Shown here: positions 10,618-20,857 of the stretch, in pieces | Layout: every line of letters begins with the position of its first letter | How positions within the stretch are numbered: position 1 is the stretch's first letter | Origin: Ischnura elegans | Taxonomy: Eukaryota; Arthropoda; Insecta; Odonata; Coenagrionidae | DNA: 64,000 nucleotides | Direction of reading: 5' to 3' | Assembly: GCF_921293095.1 (NCBI RefSeq) | Contig: NC_060252.1 | Location: 992,001-1,056,000, forward strand | Translations under genes and position numbers: made by a program | Notes under the pieces: model-generated | Told to the model about the DNA's origin: nothing | The model's input: the letters and a program-made list of their open reading frames with translations, nothing else | Databases searched by the model: none

Positions 10618-11682
10618 CAGGGTTATTCCACTAATCGTATGGCCGGGCCATAAGTCGAAATCGAGCATAACTACGGCCTCGCGACATACGTATGGCTTCG
10701 AGCGATTCTACTCTGAGCGAAAGGCCATAAGTCGGGCGGTAGCTATGGCCTAAAGGCCGTAATATTATGGCCTGCCTAGGAGGCGGTCATAACACGGGCC
10801 ATACGAAATAACATTGCTCGCCTAAGGTGTTATAAAAGAAACTTACGAAGTGTCATCGATTACATAGCGATTGTTTCAAGAAATATATGAATATTGTGGG
10901 TGAGCACATACAGATTCAACGGGCATTGGCTAGATATATTTAAAAAAGACGTCGTTTTCATAAGGAGGATACGGGATACGTGTAGGTAATCCGTTCGCAT
11001 ACGATGATGATATTTTCTCTGATAGTCTCATATTGATGTTTTAACTTTATACAGCTACCGAAACATAAGCCTCTGATAATAAAATTAATGAAACTTAAAG
11101 TTTCAATTTCATCTTTAAATTTCGTGTATTGGCTGGATTTATAAGGCTTTTGGGGGCAAATGATTGCAGCCATTAGACAATAGTTACACCATTGGAAGGA
11201 GAGGAAGGGGGTTAGAACTACAATAGGATGTCATGTTCTAACTCTATCCATTACATGCACAATTCACGAATATTATAATACTGCACGGTACATATTTCTT
11301 CTGCTTCTTCTCGCCGGTGATTTGCGTTCTTCACTTGTTTTAAAGATCTTCAGCGTCTGCCGCTAGATTAGTGTTTAAAGAAAATCCAAATTTATCCTTT
11401 AATAAGAGTCCATTTCGGTTAAGGAACATATAATTAATTTTTTATTCACGTTGGAACAAACTTCCTTCTCAAAAAAATGACTGGTGTATAAAAAAGTGAA
11501 CCAAACTTATAGTACCAATTATAATTCTCATACTCGCCTGCAGAAAGGGCGTTAAGACTTTTGGCCGGGCCATACGATATGGCCCCTCGAGAGTGGAATC
11601 GGTTTAGGCCGTAATTTCGGGTCAGACCATAAGAAACTTACGGCCGGCCATACGTATGGCCCCGTTTAGTAGAATAGCCCTG
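10618..11682. mobile_element. TIR element, unclassified (about 1065 bp)
   Basis: The outer ends match in inverted orientation: CAGGGTTATTCCACTAA at 10618 and CAGGGCTATTCTACTAA read on minus from 11682, both followed by CGTATGGCC-type sequence. Each end is itself palindromic and full of GGCCATAC/GTATGGCC blocks (10640-10815 and 11555-11665). The middle, about 10826-11540, is AT-rich and has no recognisable protein. A 3-bp CTG flanks both ends, but this could be chance. Alternatively these are two related MITEs near 10618-10823 and 11545-11682 flanking unrelated DNA. Superfamily unknown. Confidence 0.6.
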
Positions 11683-14600
11683 CTGGTATCCGCGACGCTG
11701 CGTGGGCGTTGGAATATTTTCTTCGCGGACGCAGACTCAAATTAGGCATTTTGTGGCTAAACGGTGGCAGATACGTCAAAATGCACGAAATACTTGCCCC
11801 AAAGGACAGTAACTCGGCAAAATCTATAGGGAATGACCATAAAATATTATATTTTCGAATTTTGATCCTCCCCCCCCCTAAATTGCATTTGAGCGAGGGT
11901 CAGGGGTTCACGTACAGGTCTCAAATTTTTCAGGCCTTATTTTTGATCGGTCCCACAACTTTTTTTCATTGGGCCAGATGGATTTGAAAAAAATCGATTT
12001 TTGCGATCCGCCCTATTGTGTATGCCTCTCTACAGACCAAACATCGAGCCATAATCTCACTAAAATTTAAGGTGGAATGAAAAAGCACGAATTTGTTAAC
12101 GAAATTCCAACTTGAGATAATACAGTCCATAAAATTCGTACTCACAGAAATTTTGTATCACCTGAAGGGACCAAGAGCCAAGGTACCACCTTCTTACATG
12201 GCTTACCTGGAACGAGAAAGAAAGAACGATTTAGAAAATAATCTATATTCATCTTCATAGCCCAAAATATATGCTTAGAAGTTAGTTCTACCTTGAATTT
12301 CTGTTTTCAATTTTAACTTACAAATTTTGAAATCAATAAAAGGCATCACAATTAATGTGAGTTGCTTTAAATACTTCGAGGGAAAAATTTGCCTCAACAG
12401 GACTCCCTTCACTAATTTTTAAATGCATGGAAATTGCTATGAAGTAACAAGAAATCACAGAGAAATTATTAAGAAATACCAAATATAGAGAGAGAGGCAT
12501 TAATCATGGTGAATGGAATTTTCATAAAATGTTAACGAATTCATAACGCCGGGTATAAATTACCGTCCATCATACAACTTCGGTATCATCAATGAAGACA
12601 TAATTTCAACGTATGCGCAACAAAGAAGTCAAAATGAACGAAATTCATTACCTCACGCAGTGTTCACGAAATAGCCTTGTTGTCGTACAGGATGTCGTAT
12701 AAAGTCGCCTTGGTTATCATCAAATACGGGCTGGACAATAAGTGAAATATATACATATTTTGACTGAAGGAAGAAATCCTTTCTTTCCTTCCTCTTGTAT
12801 CCTTTTTTTCTTCTTAATTTGGAACGATGCTCTGTTATGATTCCAGTTTTAAAAGGATTTAAGACTAAACATTTCTCGGGTTACAACGCGTGCATTATTG
12901 CCGTAGACAACAGCTTCCGGCGAAAGAAACATCCTCTTTGTGTCTTTAGGACGAGGGTCCTCAGAGATAGGCGGCATTGCGTTTGCCGCAGATCGAGGTA
13001 AGTATATCATTGTTCTCAGCTGTTTGGGAGTAATTGTAGATGTTGCCTGTCAATTGTGATACGAATGGAAGCAATTATTCATATCAGTGAGAAGGGAGAA
13101 GTGTTTGCACTGGCGATGTTTTGTACCCATCGATGGGAGGGTGTGTTTTACAAAGCAAGCAAGTCCCTTCCCACCTTCCCATATTTCCCCAACCACCTCC
13201 CACACCCATTATCAACCCCCGCAAGAGACGAATGACGCGTCATGCTCATTCGTGTGACGTTTACATTTCCTGCCAGCGCATCTCTGTTTCAGGGGGAAGG
13301 GGAGGAAACACTCTCCATGAATGTTTATTTCGGGGCACACTCACATCTCAAAATTGCTTCTCCGTACGCAATAGTAATCCCATTCCGAAAAAAATGAAGA
13401 GAACCGTAGAAAGCGACGTCAAAAGAGGCATATGGCGGTGGGAACGAGTGAATATTGAGGGAGTGTTGCTACGGAGAGCGACTCTTTTCGGGAAAATAAA
13501 AGAGTAAGGAATGAATACAGCAGTTATTTTTTACGCCGCACTCTAGAATGATGTAAAAATATCTGACCAAAAATGATTTTTTTTTACTATTTCGCGTTTC
13601 TATGAGAAATATATTAAATTGAAAGAAAATAATGCCCCTATAATGCAAAAGTATGCCTTGTTTTCAATACTCAATTATCTGTCAAAAAAGGCGCATTTCA
13701 TTTTTTCGGCAAAATTTCATTTAATCCATGCTTGGATGTCTAAGCTATAAGAGTTGCCTTCACTCATTGGCAGAGCCGAAGGCGCGGACGTAGAAGCTGT
13801 ACAGGTGAGCCAATATCACCTTAACCAGTCAGATAGCCAAATTATAAAAACTAATGACTCGCGCATATGTTCTGCTGTTGTCTGTAGTGTTGTATGCGAT
13901 AAAATGAAACTTAAAAACTAAATGGTTCATGGGATTTTGAATACAAACAGATGGGAACATTGATTATTATTCTTTTAAATTCGATTATTTATTGATAACT
14001 ATTGTTTATTATTATTATGCTTTTCATTTTGAATTTTGAGAGTTTTTCTCTTAACAATTAAGTATGTTTTATTCTTTTTTGTGACAAATTTGCAGCAGCG
14101 AATTTAACCTTTAAACAATGAAATGCAGACAAAATATCCATAGACCTGTGATTTGAAGGAGGTAGAGACAGAGGAATGACTCATAGGCGATTAATTAGGT
14201 GAGACAGTATGTATGTAGTTGGGATACTTGAGTTGCAGTCCCATATGTCTGTAAGTAGTTAATTACCTGTGCCCTTCAGCCTGGACTTGGAGTTATTTAT
14301 TAGGTGAGAAATGAATTCGTTAATAGAGAAATTTTTCGTATTTTTACCTATAAGAATATGGAAGAGGCAATTTGTGACAGGTCCTGATAGGGGACTACTT
14401 GACCTACCGAATATTTTATTCGAGAGAATTTAACCTCCACATCGCAGTACTACAGCCGTAAGGTCACCACGCACATAGCGTCATATATGTCGCCGTACCG
14501 ACCTAGATGGTTTCCACCTCCACATATTAGAAATAGAGCTGCTGCCAAGGGGGCGACAGAACTGCGATATATCGTATAGAAAACCTCTTTTGTCTTGATT

Positions 14601-14863
14601 TTTCCGGAGCCCCAGTGGTCCAACGGCCTACTCAACATAGAGGCGCTGGCGTAGCCTGTTTTTCTGTGCAGTCTGCTGGGCAGTAATAAACTGGGGGCTG
14701 CCATATTGAATCTCGTTGTAATCTTGTAATCGTTGTAATCTAATGTTGAATCTTGTTGTAAACAAAGGTGATATTGAGGCTTATTGATAGTTATTATTGT
14801 TAACTGCAGACTTTTTTATTGCTTACAGTGTCCCTTACGATTTTGGAATGTGCTCGATGAAGG
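11683..14863. other. No gene recognised
   Basis: 3.2 kb without a supported gene. Frames at 11709-11987, 12795-13001 and 13121-13507 lack domains. A GTAAGT donor consensus occurs at 12998-13003. The 14500-14710 part is GC-richer but unrecognised. 14706-14755 has a short irregular tandem repeat built on GAATCTTGTTGTAA. Confidence 0.5.
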
Positions 14864-14875
14864 ATACGAGTCTCA

Positions 14876-15360
14876 CAAATGAAAAAACGACTTCGTTTTC
14901 TTCCACTAATTTATTTTCACGGTACGACATGTTTCGGCCTTGAGCGGTCATTTACGAGTACAAAGATTTGTTAAAAGTCGGGTAAATTAATACCAGGAAG
15001 GGACTTGGGGAGGTTGGAGGGGGAAGAGGGTGTTAGGAGGGGGAGTAATGGGTGGCGGTTATTGTGAGGGATGGGAATGGGCGGATATTGTGAGGGAGGG
15101 TCCTCGCAGTGGTTTTCCCATCCCTCACAATAACCGCCACCCATTACTCCCCCTCCTAACACCCTCTTCCCCCTCCAACCTCCCCAAGTCCCTTCCTGGT
15201 ATTAATTTACCCGACTTTTAACAAATCTTTGTACTCGTAAATGACCGCTCAAGGCCGAAACATGTCGTACCGTGAAAATAAATTAGTGGAAGAAAACGAA
15301 GTCGTTTTTTCATTTGTGAACTTTAACTTCCACAAAGTTGAGCCTGACACCATTGAACGT
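14876..15360 (+). repeat. Fold-back element with 204-bp arms (family 2)
   Basis: Two almost identical inverted arms, 14873-15076 and 15115-15319, flank a 38-bp spacer. The right side then extends 41 nt unpaired (15320-15360). A perfect 12-bp target duplication, ATACGAGTCTCA, lies at 14864-14875 and 15361-15372. Each arm carries TAAATGACCGCTC, AAG, then GGCCGAAACATGTCG, a degenerate version of the motif in family 1 with GAAAC conserved and CTGATGA changed. Near-identical arms imply recent formation or arm homogenisation. The sequence is otherwise unrelated to family 1. No protein is encoded. Confidence 0.88.
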
Positions 15361-15372
15361 ATACGAGTCTCA

Positions 15373-17745
15373 ATGATCTTGGTTATAGCTAAATTGCATG
15401 GGTATGAAATGCATTTCGTGATGAAACTGTGAGTAATTCTGTTTCCTTCATTATTCCATTTTGATTTCAACCTGTGATTAGCTAACCTTTCCTCATGTTT
15501 TCAAAATTTCATGGTGTCTTGTATTCCTTATATTTCAAAATGTTTTTCATTGTACTTGCAGTTTTTCTAGTGTTCAAGCTACTCATTAATCGCTACCGCT
15601 ATGCTTTGGTTTGTTTAATGCTAATCATTTTGTTGGTTGTGTATGTAATTTGCTATTTCAACTCTGTCCTTTCGACTGTTTTGTTGTCATCAATTGAGCA
15701 TAATTCATTAAGTGTTCTACGATGTTTACATTTCTTAAAACTTTAATCTCTTTCATTATGAAGTAAGAACTTAATTTCCACTACATTGGTATAAAAATAT
15801 TCTTCACTTTTCTCGTTATCTACTTTTGGGATACTTTCTTTCGTATAAGCATAGAGTAAGTATATATAGAGAGCTCACCACACGTGCAAAAATCGTATAC
15901 GTTTTTGGTGTAGTTCTAGAGCGATTAACCAGATGTCACTAGAAGAATTTTGGCAATTTTTTTAATTTGCTCGTTCCACAAGTCTAAAAATATATTCTGA
16001 AGCAGAAAGGGTTGCTACGTTAAGTGGAGGCGTTAATTATTCGATTTTGTTTATAACAATTGTTATAAAAAATATTTTCTCGAATTTCGGCTAGTTACTT
16101 CACTTTTCCGAGGTTATAATCCTAATCCATTTTCCGGCAGACTGTTCTTAGTATAAAGTTGAAACTTGCAGGAAATGTTCATATCACATTTTTTTCCATA
16201 CTAGTAAACTTTAATTTGTTCATAACTCAGTTTCAACGTTGTTATGTGTGTTTATATATCTTTCGGACGAAAAATCTGGAATTTTGCAGGGTAAAAATCA
16301 ATCGCCTGCTAACTTTCGTATCTTACGATATAGGTCCATATATGCTGCGTATGAAATTTGGACAAAACTATAAATTTATTTTTGGTGAAAGAATTGTAAC
16401 TTTATCTCAATTACAAGGGGAGTTATGCATTTTTAATGGCCGCACCTCGTCAGGCTTTCCCTATTGGCCTGGGTCTACGCAGAAAGCTCCCGCCTCCTAA
16501 AAGAGTTCGTTTTGCCATCAGATAGGTCTGGCGAGGCGAGGGTTTTGTTTTGACGAGGAAGAGATTTTCCGTGAGGTAAGATCTTTTCGCTTCAAGAGAC
16601 AATATAATTCTTATTGATGGTCATCGCATCGTTGAACGATCAACATATCGGATGAAATACATTTCGCGTAGTGTGCTTCAGAACTTCAAATAGGAAATAC
16701 CTCACTTTGGTGAAGTGTAAATGCTATTTACAACACCAAGTGCCGGAATATTACAATAAAAAGGGAATGCGAGATTGGATCTCTACATTGAACAACAATG
16801 CACTGTTTGCCTTTCGCTAACGGTCATAGCCTCTTCACCACAGTTGGTTACTAAAGCTTAAAAGTATTTGGTAATGAATTCTTAAGCGCGCAGCTTCAAA
16901 CGAACACAAAGCGGTATGGATCAGCAGTAATATTTTTGGGAATAGGGGTGGTCGGTGACCTTGATTTGTTTGCTCGATAGCGGGATGAGTAATGGCCCAT
17001 TCTGTTACCACGTCGAAAATGGAAAGGTTTCTTTCGGCTGTACCAGTTTTCTACTTCAGGTCTTACGTACCTATGGGGCCGGGGATCATCTAATGCATGT
17101 TTTTGTCTTTCCTTGAGACCTTATTCTGATCAGAGTTGTGATAAGCGTTGTTAGTTGTAAGCGCATTGTCGTTTGAGGAAAGTTTTGTTTTAAGCGTTAG
17201 CATTTAGTTGAGGTACTGAAAAGTAAAACAAATAGCGGCTGCAATTGGGCCCGGGTTCACTTATTGCTTAAATTCTTGCCTCATTATATGAATGAATCCC
17301 TTCTCCCAGGGGCCGAAAAACTAAATATCCAAAGATACATTTTACGCGGTGAGCATTTATATAGCAATATCGAATGGAGTATTTTTGGCATATTCCAATT
17401 GTAAGATGCTGCGGCATTAGAAAAATATGGCGATTCAAAACTATCCGCCCTCCCCTTTTTCGGAAATAAACCTCCTATTATGCAGTTTTGTGTATCGAAA
17501 CTGCAAGCAAAATTTGCTTCGTAGGCCTCATGGGGAATCCTAATTCGTAGGCTAAAATATGTTATCGCGTTAGAATCTTGAGTTATCCATTCATTAATCG
17601 TTATAAAACATTTGATTCTATGTATATTAGATATTGATTGCTTTTCGTACACATTTTAACAGTCCAAAACCTATTTTTTGTCTTTAATAACAAGTTATTC
17701 ATTTAAATACAGATTTTCAACACTAATACAGGATTTGTTATAATC
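15373..17745. other. No gene recognised
   Basis: AT-rich. The 113-codon frame at 16159-16500 and the 122-codon minus frame at 17284-17652 have no recognisable domains. Nothing else could be supported. Confidence 0.55.
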
Positions 17746-17759
17746 ATGCAACATAAAGT

Positions 17760-17899
17760 AGGTTCGAAGATTTTCGCGGCGTTGATCAGATTATCTCTGC
17801 ATTCTCCTCGGGTTTCCACCGCGTCCGTTGGCTTTTGTCGATACTGTTCTCGCCAAAAGGCAACGGACGCGGTGGAAACCCGAAGAGAAGGCAGAGATT
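17760..17899 (-). repeat. Short fold-back element (family 3)
   Basis: Inverted arms: ATCTCTGCATTCTCCTCGGG, then TTTCCACCGCGTCCGTTGGC on the left (about 17794-17835), and the complement in GGCAACGGACGCGGTGGAAA, then CCCGAAGAGAAGGCAGAGAT on the right (to 17899). The left side has about 34 unpaired nt (17760-17793). ATGCAACATAAAGT occurs at 17746-17759 and 17900-17913, a perfect 14-bp target duplication, the longest in the window. Each arm contains GGAAACCCG; no CTGATGA block is seen. At 140 bp it is the smallest of the seven fold-backs. Confidence 0.85.
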
Positions 17900-17913
17900 A
17901 TGCAACATAAAGT

Positions 17914-18619
17914 TTTAAGTCCAAACTTCGAACTGCAACCGACCTGTTGACGAGCCTTTGCGGAGGTACTTCCTCTGAGTGGCTGAAATGTCATCTATCA
18001 ATGATTTTCCCGAGGTGTAACCCTCATTTTCCTCCATTGTTGTGGACTTATGTCCCGACGAGTAAAAACTAGTGATGTGTTTATAGAAGGTTAAAAAACT
18101 TCCATCTGATGTAAAAACATTTCGACGGAGTCGACGTACAAGTAGCCCTCCGGCGCGAGAATGTAGGAAAATATAATTGTGCAATATATATAATTATATT
18201 ACCTTTGCTAATCCAAGTACTTCCACCGTATGAAAGTTAATCACAACCAAGTTGATTTTGATCAATCAATTAGAAGGTAAACGAAGAAGATTTTATTATT
18301 TCCAAAGCAGAAAAAAGGAACAGTGTGCTAATCCGTAATAAGGTCTCATGCATCGCCAAATGTGATGATGTGTTGGAGGATACCTCATTCGTGATTCTCT
18401 CCCGTGATCCAACGGATAGATTCCAAAAAAGTGTTAAAAAAGCTTTATCTTCCTGCTGTAATTTTTTAAATTAGCCCCTAAATTAAATATCATCTTTAGG
18501 CAATTGCCTGGTTTTTCACGAAAATATAATATTAATAGCCCCATCATTTTACCACACAAACTTCAACACGTCATACGTCACCATCCAACTCCAAGCTAGT
18601 TTCATTTGACGTAAAAATC
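17914..18619. other. No gene recognised
   Basis: AT-rich spacer before the Penelope-like remnant. It may hold decayed upstream parts of that element, but I cannot align any. Confidence 0.5.
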
Positions 18620-19765
18620 TATTTACTTCTGTACCTGTACAAACAACTTTGTTACTTATTGAGAGACCACAGTATTAAAATCAGTGTGTCTTGTGAACTT
18701 CATTGTCTAATGGAACAGCTTGCCAGCCAAAATTATTTTTTGTACAATAAGAATATTTATCACCAAACAGACGACCTTGCGATGTGGTATTCCCTTTCAC
18801 CTGTAATAGCCGAAATATTTACGGACAATTCAAAACGCCAATTATTTGATTCGGGAATTCTATCTCATATTACATCTTCTGGTACCGCTATGTTGACTAC
18901 ATCATTTGCCGCTGGACCGGAATTGTCAGACAATTAGATAATTTTCTGAATCTTTTAAATCCTCGACATCCTAATATAACCTTCGTAGTAGAAATAGAAT
19001 CCAAAAAGCACATAAACTTTCTCGATCTCTCCATATCCATAGTTGATGACAAACATGAATTTGGTTTATACAGAACCCCTTGTTATGGTGATACAATCAT
19101 TCCGAGTTACTGATGCCATCCAACCTCCCAAAAGTTATCCTCCTTTCATTCTATGTTACATAGATTGGTCAATATACCTTTAAATGCAGTCAACTTCAAT
19201 TGTGAACTTTCCACAATGAAATCAATTGCAATTTCAAATGGCTACAGCTTTAATACTTAAACTAAAATCCTTCCGAGAAAGTTGAAAACGCGAGCTATTT
19301 CACAGCTTTGCTCCCTTCCCCCATCACAGAGAATTCTAAAAATTGGTGCCGGTCATTTTTTGTGGGAGACCTTTCCAACAGGCTTGCAAACAAATTCCCC
19401 AAAAATAAATTCAATGTTTCTTTTTACAACCCTTGCACTCTCGGTGAAGCTCTGTGTCGTAACAAAGACAAAATAGAACCCATCCATCAATCCGGCATTG
19501 CCACTTGAGCATGGCAATTGTGAATCATGCCACTTGAGTTTCATTGGTCGAACAGGCAGAAGTTTTATTATGAGAATGAAAGAACATAGAAGGTGCAGGA
19601 AACTGGGATGAAACGTCACTTATCGCCAAACATTTGGTACAGACTTTTCATTCTTGTCATTTTCAACCAGAATTTTCTCCACCCCTTCAGTAACGGCGCA
19701 AGGCTTGATGTTTTAGAGCAGTTTGAAATAGTACAAAATTCTACAAATATTCTTATTAGATATTA
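18620..19765 (+). pseudogene. Penelope-like element: RT and GIY-YIG remnant
   Basis: Broken reading frames give, in order: DLAMWYSLSPVIAEIF (RT motif before the catalytic site); a frameshifted YVDYIICRWTGIVRQLDNFL (the YVDD box, with the second aspartate replaced by tyrosine); NFLDLSISI; YRTPCYGDTIIPS; FHSMLHRLVNIPL; then C-x2-C-x3-FIGRTGRSF-x3-MKEH and LEQFEIVQNSTNIL. These are the RT domain and C-terminal GIY-YIG endonuclease of Penelope-like elements, which copy themselves into the genome by target-primed reverse transcription. At least three frameshifts or stops and the lost catalytic aspartate make it inactive. The 5' part of the ORF is missing. It lies between two fold-back insertions (17760, 20589), which matters for the proposed origin of those repeats. 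Confidence 0.85.
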
Positions 19766-20579
19766 GATGTTCCCGTGGACATACCCCGTTAAGACGGTCT
19801 AAGGCTCCGCAACGCGGTGTCATAAAACGTCCGTTTTCGCAGTAAAATCATGGGGGTGAGGGATCGGAGAGTAAAGAAGGATAGGGCAGGTTCTAAATTT
19901 TCATCCAATAGGATGAAACCAACCATTCACTGGGCCCTTGACAAAAAAGCATCGCCAAGCGCTGACACAGAGGCCACATAGGTTAAGCCGGTGTCCCACG
20001 GTCAAATTTGCATCAAAATAATTGTCCAAAAATTTTGATGCAACTGGACGGGGGTGCCCCACGATGCATATCATTTGGACGAAAAGGAAAAGGAAAAAGA
20101 CGATATTTATGTAAACAAATTTGGAAGCTAATGGAAGTGAAGGATTCTGTCTTTTTTAGCAGGCGACATTGTCTGAACAGGTCTCTTGAACATTAAAGAG
20201 GCGAAAAAAAGAAAGCAGAAAGAATGCTGAACTTGGCTGGAAAAGGGGTATGAAAGCGCTGGAATAAGCATGCTAAACATGATGGAGAAGGAGTTGGTCG
20301 CCGATGTTCCCGTATATTATCGATAATAACTGACGATAAGTGAGGATATTTGCATGTCCCTTATTAGCAAGGCTGAGGGCAGAATAAAACGGTAGGATAT
20401 AAACGTGAGGCAGTTTATTCCCGCGGTGAAAATATTATTAATAATTAGATGGATATTGTGGTTGAGAAGATGTTATGAATAGTGCTGTAAACGTGCATTT
20501 AAATCAAATTTTTCCTCTCCTAATCTAGCAGTTGCTAAAGACCAATTTTTGCTCATTTTTACTTTTACTAAACCATTTA
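19766..20579. other. No gene recognised
   Basis: Spacer between the Penelope-like remnant and the next fold-back. 20080-20100 is a short A/G-rich run. Nothing supported. Confidence 0.55.
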
Positions 20580-20588
20580 GTATTCAAT

Positions 20589-20854
20589 ACAGTACTAATG
20601 AAAAAACTCAACCGGTTTCGATATTTTCAGGTATTTATCTAGAGGTTTACGATAACGCTAATGACCTGAAAAGAAGGAAACCGGTTGGGTTTTTAATGCA
20701 TACTGTGTGGAATACAGCAAAGTTTGCAAATGAGCATTTTAATTAATAAAATATACATTATGGACACAAAAATAAACTTTGTTGTATTCCACACAGTATG
20801 CATTAAAAACCCAACCGGTTTCCTTCTTTTCAGGTCTTTAGCGTTAATTGTATT
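20589..20854 (+). repeat. Fold-back element with three motif copies (family 4)
   Basis: Main arms: TAACGCTAATGACCTG, AAAAG, AAGGAAACCGGTTGGG, TTTTTAATGCATACTGTGTG from about 20653 to 20725, and their complement at about 20774-20846. A third, diverged minus-strand copy of the motif (CTCAACCGGTTTCGATATTT) sits at 20605-20645, so blocks alternate minus, plus, minus. Each has GAAAC followed by CGGTT, and the plus copy has CTAATGA upstream, one base from the CTGATGA core. Flanks GTATTCAAT (20580-20588) and GTATTCGAT (20855-20863) match at 8 of 9 positions, a probable target duplication. The right flank directly abuts the unclassified element that begins near 20858. Confidence 0.72.
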
Positions 20855-20857
20855 GTA

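Noticed and set aside
12795..13003. Possible exon ending at a GTAAGT donor
   Set aside because: Single donor consensus with no recognisable protein and no matching acceptor evidence.
13121..13507. 128-codon open frame on plus
   Set aside because: No domain, biased composition, and no supporting splice or start context.
14971..15221. Twin 63-codon frames on opposite strands
   Set aside because: Identical in part because they lie in the 204-bp inverted arms; repeat-derived.
17284..17652. 122-codon minus-strand frame
   Set aside because: AT-rich sequence without domain or motif; expected by chance in a window of this size.
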